This document shows, piece by piece, positions 6,184-8,532 of a DNA stretch of 8,532 bases; the first letter of the stretch is position 1; each line of letters starts with the position of its first letter. The position numbers and the translations under genes are program-made. The DNA is from Streptosporangiaceae bacterium (lineage in GTDB: Bacteria > Actinomycetota > Actinomycetes > Streptosporangiales > Streptosporangiaceae), in contig JASHSZ010000098.1 of NCBI GenBank assembly GCA_030040815.1, positions 1-8,532 of the forward strand, in the 5' to 3' direction. A model generated the notes under the pieces. The model was not told where the DNA came from. It made no database searches and saw only the letters and a list, made by a program, of their open reading frames with translations.

Positions 6184-6382
6184 CCGGTGAACACGCCAGG
6201 CTACGCCGAGGATCACGACCATGACCGAGCATGCCGAAGCCTCTAGCCACCGCCTCAGCCGATGGGTGACCTCGACGCCAGACGGGCCCGTTCCCCTCGT
6301 AGTGAATTGACCATCGGCGCCCGTCCGGCGCACACTGACGCCGACGCGCCCCGGAAAGTGAATGTGCAGGAGGACTGCGCGG
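6184..6382 (+). other. Spacer between OB-fold and thiolase genes
   Basis: 199 bp, unusually long for partners that are often overlapping or adjacent. It contains a 29-codon frame (ATG 6221 to TGA 6308-6310, GAGG 8 nt upstream) whose product (LSRWVTSTPDGPVPLVVN near its end) I do not recognise; it may be a remnant of a lost gene. No hairpin strong enough to call a terminator was seen. It ends with the thiolase ribosome-binding site. Confidence 0.4.
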
Positions 6383-7582
6383 ATGGCCGACTCGCTGTGG
6401 ATCATCGGCATCGCGATGACCAAGTTCATGCGATACAAGGACAAGGACCTGATCGACCTGGGCAGCGAGGCCACCACAGCCGCCCTGTCCGATGCGGGCC
6501 TGACCATCTTCGACGCCGACATCCTGGCGGCAGGGTGCCTCTACGACTCGGGCGGCATCGGCCAGCGCATCCAGAAGCAGATCGGCCAGACCGGGATCCC
6601 CGTGTACAACGTGACCAACGCGTGCGCGACGGGCGCCACCGCGTTCCGGGTCGCGGCCATGGCGATCAAGGCGGGCGAGGCGAGCATCGGGCTCGCGGTC
6701 GGACTCGAGCAGATGGGCAAGGTCGGGCTGCTCGGCACCCAGGCGGGTCAGCCTAAGGACAAGCCGTTCCAGCCGTCCGGCCGCTATGGCGCGGTGGGAC
6801 CGGTCGAGGGCGTCCTCGGCACTAGCCTCATGCCAGGCACGTTCGCCCAGTCCGGCATGGAGTACGCCTACCAGTACGACGGAGTCGGCTTCGAGCAGTT
6901 CGCCAAGGTCGCGGAGAAAAACCACGCCCACTCGACGCTGAACCCGCTCGCGCAGTACCAGAAGGCCTTCTCGCTGGACGAGATCATGACCGCAGAGATG
7001 ATCGCCTACCCCAACACGCTGCTGATGTGCTGCCCTACCGGCGATGGAGCCGCCGCGGCGGTGCTGTGCAGCGGCGAGAGACCCACGTCCATGCCCGCAG
7101 AAGTTCGCCGGCGCGCGGTAAAGGTGTCCGCGTCGGTCATGACCAGCGACCCGTACGTGGACGGCGGCTCCGTCCAGTTCGACGTCAACACGCTGACCCG
7201 GCAGGCCGCCGACAAGGCCTACGAGCAGGCCGGAGTTGGCCCCGAGGACCTCGACCTGGTCGAGCTGCACGACTGCTTCGCCACCGCCGAGCTGCGCCAC
7301 TACGACAACCTGCGGCTGTGCCCGGAGGGCGGGGCCGGGGAGTGGATCGACAAGCGCGGCCCGTGGCGGGACGGGCAGATCCCGGTTAATGTGTCCGGCG
7401 GCCTGCTGTCCAAGGGACATCCACTCGGCGCGACCGGCATCGCCAACATCTACGAGGTGGCCACCCACTTGCGGGGCGAGGCAGGCGACCGGCAGATCGA
7501 CGGCGCCAGAGTCGGTCTCACCCACGTCATCGGCCTCGGCAGCGCCTGCGCAGTGCACATCCTGGAAAAGTCCGCCGCCTGA
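6383..7582 (+). CDS. Thiolase family protein (SCP-x / lipid-transfer-type acetyl-CoA acyltransferase)
   Basis: A 399-aa thiolase-fold enzyme. Start: ATG 6383, with AGGAGG ending 9 nt upstream; the frame from GTG 6362 lies before this site and is rejected. Active-site features: nucleophilic Cys81 in NVTNACATGATAF, His296 in VELHDCFATAEL, His346 in SKGHPLGATG, and Cys389 in the C-terminal GLGSACAVHIL. VELHDCF and GHPLGATG are diagnostic of the SCP-x/lipid-carrier branch rather than classical FadA/PhaA (which have NEAFA). Length is that of the thiolase domain alone, without the sterol-carrier SCP2 domain. Expected role: CoA-dependent thiolysis of 3-ketoacyl-CoA in degradation of branched or ring-containing acyl chains, probably with the OB-fold protein upstream. 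All key residues are present, so it should be active. It converges with the GYD gene on the other strand with a 32-bp gap. Substrate is unknown; an aldolase-type (retro-aldol) member of the same superfamily is a less likely alternative. Confidence 0.92.
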   Translation: MADSLWIIGIAMTKFMRYKDKDLIDLGSEATTAALSDAGLTIFDADILAAGCLYDSGGIGQRIQKQIGQTGIPVYNVTNACATGATAFRVAAMAIKAGEASIGLAVGLEQMGKVGLLGTQAGQPKDKPFQPSGRYGAVGPVEGVLGTSLMPGTFAQSGMEYAYQYDGVGFEQFAKVAEKNHAHSTLNPLAQYQKAFSLDEIMTAEMIAYPNTLLMCCPTGDGAAAAVLCSGERPTSMPAEVRRRAVKVSASVMTSDPYVDGGSVQFDVNTLTRQAADKAYEQAGVGPEDLDLVELHDCFATAELRHYDNLRLCPEGGAGEWIDKRGPWRDGQIPVNVSGGLLSKGHPLGATGIANIYEVATHLRGEAGDRQIDGARVGLTHVIGLGSACAVHILEKSAA

Positions 7583-7616
7583 TCGCGGGACTGCTGCTTG
7601 AAGAGTTCCGGCGATC
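7581..7616. terminator. Imperfect stem-loop between convergent genes
   Basis: GATCGC (7581-7586) pairs with GCGATC (7611-7616). The stem continues, after one mismatch, through GGA/TCC and a bulged C-G, with an 11-13-nt loop. It overlaps both stop codons of the convergent thiolase and GYD genes, so it could stop transcription from either side. There is no T-run. Confidence 0.4.
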
Positions 7617-7959
7617 AGGACTGGCTGTCGCGCGGCTGCTGCGCTTTCCGCGTGGTTACAATCCTGCGCTTGCGCAAAGACTCGAGCCATTCCTGCCCGC
7701 TAAGCAATCGCGTGGTCTTGCCCGACCTGACTTCGCCCGCCGCGGCAACTCCCATCGCGACGCTGGCAGCGGTCATGTCATCCGGTGCCTCATACACGAC
7801 GACCACGTCGTACTCGCCAAACGGAAAGCCAGCCACCACGATCGTGGCGCCCAGCTCCTCCAGGGTCGGCCGGATCACTTCCAGCGGGTCTTGCGGCGCC
7901 TTGAGCTGATCCGCCATCGACTTGGCGGTATACGAGGCCTGGTACATGTAGAGCGGCAT
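7615..7959 (-). CDS. GYD-domain protein (second of two)
   Basis: A 114-aa protein. Start: ATG 7959-7957, with AGGGGG about 8 nt upstream; the frame reaches 7992, but those 11 residues precede the ribosome-binding site. The N-terminus MPLYMYQASYTAKSMADQL, the mid-protein PFGEYDVVVVYEAPDD (GYD signature as EYD) and the helix before it are standard for the family. The last 25 or so residues are basic and probably unstructured (SLRKRRIVTTRKAQ). No catalytic motif, signal peptide or membrane segment is visible, and the family's function is unknown. It shares only the fold and a few motif residues with the GYD protein at 7-333, so they are old paralogues, not a recent duplication. It ends 32 bp from the convergent thiolase. 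Confidence 0.85.
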   Translation of the reverse strand: MPLYMYQASYTAKSMADQLKAPQDPLEVIRPTLEELGATIVVAGFPFGEYDVVVVYEAPDDMTAASVAMGVAAAGEVRSGKTTRLLSGQEWLESLRKRRIVTTRKAQQPRDSQS

Positions 7960-8228
7960 GGAGTTTCCCCCTGGGCGGGAACAGGCGAACACATCAAGAG
8001 CCCGTCCCCGTGATTCGCGGCCACTGCTGCCGACGAGTGCACGGCACCGGACTAAAGATCACTGCGGTCAAAGATCGTAGACCCGGTCCAGTCGGGCACA
8101 CCAGCCGCCGCCTCGCCCACCAGCCCTTTCCCCAAATCTGCCACAGCCCTCCGCTTCCTTCAGGTTGACCCAAGCCAGCGGCACCATCGCAGTGTCTGAC
8201 GTTACGTGTTCTGTCAAGGAGCCAAGCA
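7960..8228. other. Intergenic region upstream of GYD gene and gene remnants
   Basis: About 270 bp, divergent. It holds a direct repeat AAAGATC (8055-8061 and 8069-8075) around CTGCGGTCA, a 9-mer also found upstream of the first GYD gene (376-384). A TTGACC (8165-8170) could be a -35 for the plus-strand remnant but has no convincing -10. Long minus-strand frames here give low-complexity Arg/Gly-rich protein and are not believed. Confidence 0.4.
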
Positions 8229-8366
8229 ATGACACAGGCCGGCGCAACGCCACCGGATCAGGCACCGTTGCCGGCCAGCAGGCTCGAAGCGGCCGGCCGG
8301 GAAGACAAATTCGTCGCCCATGCCTACCCCGAGCAGCTCGTCGACCTGGGCGAGGTCCGCCGGTGA
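8229..8366 (+). pseudogene. 45-aa stub resembling the N-terminus of an alpha/beta hydrolase
   Basis: ATG 8229 has an excellent AAGGAG site 7 nt upstream. The frame encodes 45 residues ending EDKFVAHAYPEQLVDLGEVR and then TGA at 8364. The EDKFV-HAYPEQLVDLGEV segment resembles, from memory, the start of actinobacterial alpha/beta-fold hydrolases, in which the first beta strands and the GxSxG nucleophile elbow follow. None of that is present; monooxygenase sequence begins immediately after instead. I read it as the truncated 5' end of a gene fused to another by deletion. Alternatively it is a real small ORF of unknown function. Confidence 0.5.
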
Positions 8367-8532
8367 GACGCTGCCGGAACACACCCCTGTCTTGATCGTC
8401 GGCGGCGGACCAGTCGGTCCGTGCGTCGCGCATTTCGACGCCGGACTGGTTCTTGTGAGACCCGATCAGCACGTAGCGTGGCCCCGGGGGGTCGATGATC
8501 CAGAGCAGATCCTACCGGTCGCGACCGGCAGA
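8362..8532 (+). pseudogene. FAD-dependent monooxygenase remnant with internal deletion (runs off window)
   Basis: The frame of 8368 reads ETLPEHTPVLIVGGGPVG, the typical start of PheA/TfdB-type FAD-binding aromatic monooxygenases (GxGxxG dinucleotide-binding loop at 8401-8418). Only about eight codons later it reads GLVLVRPDQHVAW, then VDDPEQILPVATG, which is the typical C-terminal tail of the same family (LVRPDxHVAWRG). About 500 residues of FAD- and substrate-binding domain, usual for this family, are missing. No start codon directly precedes the fragment; the nearest in-frame ATG (8320) lies within the hydrolase stub in another frame. No stop occurs before the window end. It cannot bind FAD as it stands. 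The family call is confident; the substrate is unknown. Confidence 0.75.

Noticed and set aside
6221..6310. 29-codon ORF between OB-fold and thiolase genes
   Set aside because: Too short and unrecognised; the ribosome-binding site is only moderate. Mentioned in the spacer entry but not called as a gene.
6113..7690. 525-aa minus-strand open frame opposite the thiolase
   Set aside because: Antisense shadow of a well-supported thiolase in GC-rich DNA; the translation is Ala/Gly/Arg/Val-rich with no family motif and overlaps parts of two other real genes.
8068..8472. 134-aa minus-strand open frame over the right end
   Set aside because: Antisense to recognisable hydrolase and monooxygenase remnants; Arg/Gly-rich product with no motif.

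Overview
The window is GC-rich DNA. Frequent GTG starts, strong GC bias at third codon positions and the families present suggest a filamentous actinomycete (Actinomycetota). No rRNA, tRNA, insertion sequence or CRISPR array was seen.

Layout from left to right. (1) 7-333, minus: a small GYD-domain protein, with dyad and promoter-like sequence upstream. (2) 361-712: a gene-poor stretch with a perfect hairpin that may terminate the next operon. (3) 713-5288, minus: a two-gene operon filling more than half the window. The promoter-proximal gene (4953-5288) encodes a 111-aa Trypsin-co-occurring domain 1 (Trypco1) protein. It overlaps by 23 bp a 1420-aa protein built as trypsin-like protease, STAND/NACHT-like NTPase, TPR array and C-terminal helical module. 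This is the architecture of NTP-dependent biological-conflict (putative anti-phage or self/non-self) systems of multicellular bacteria, and it is the most interesting item here. (4) 5289-5787: a divergent intergenic region with putative promoters both ways, a clear 7-bp-arm operator-like dyad, and the decayed C-terminal part of a short-chain dehydrogenase whose catalytic YxxxK has become HxxxStop. (5) 5788-7582, plus: a zinc-ribbon/OB-fold (DUF35-type) protein followed by a non-condensing, SCP-x-type thiolase with its Cys/His active-site residues intact. This pair is typical of CoA-ester (steroid, fatty acid or aromatic) catabolism. (6) 7615-7959, minus: a second GYD-domain protein, convergent with the thiolase across a shared imperfect stem-loop. 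(7) 8229-8532, plus: two gene remnants, a 45-aa stub resembling the N-terminus of an alpha/beta hydrolase, and an FAD-monooxygenase fragment in which the N-terminal GGGPVG loop is joined almost directly to the family's C-terminal tail.

The protease-NTPase-TPR protein probably works as a sensor-effector. The TPR array would recognise a trigger, the STAND module would switch or oligomerise on NTP binding, and the protease would be unleashed, with Trypco1 as a regulator or substrate. Five of the TPR units are exactly 138 bp and nearly identical in DNA, which suggests recent expansion or homogenisation. Around this island, the intact thiolase/OB pair sits among wrecked catabolic genes (SDR, hydrolase, monooxygenase). 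The locus therefore looks like an eroding catabolic cluster, or an accessory insertion site with a conflict system beside it. Functional statements rest on motif recognition by eye; no database search was possible.
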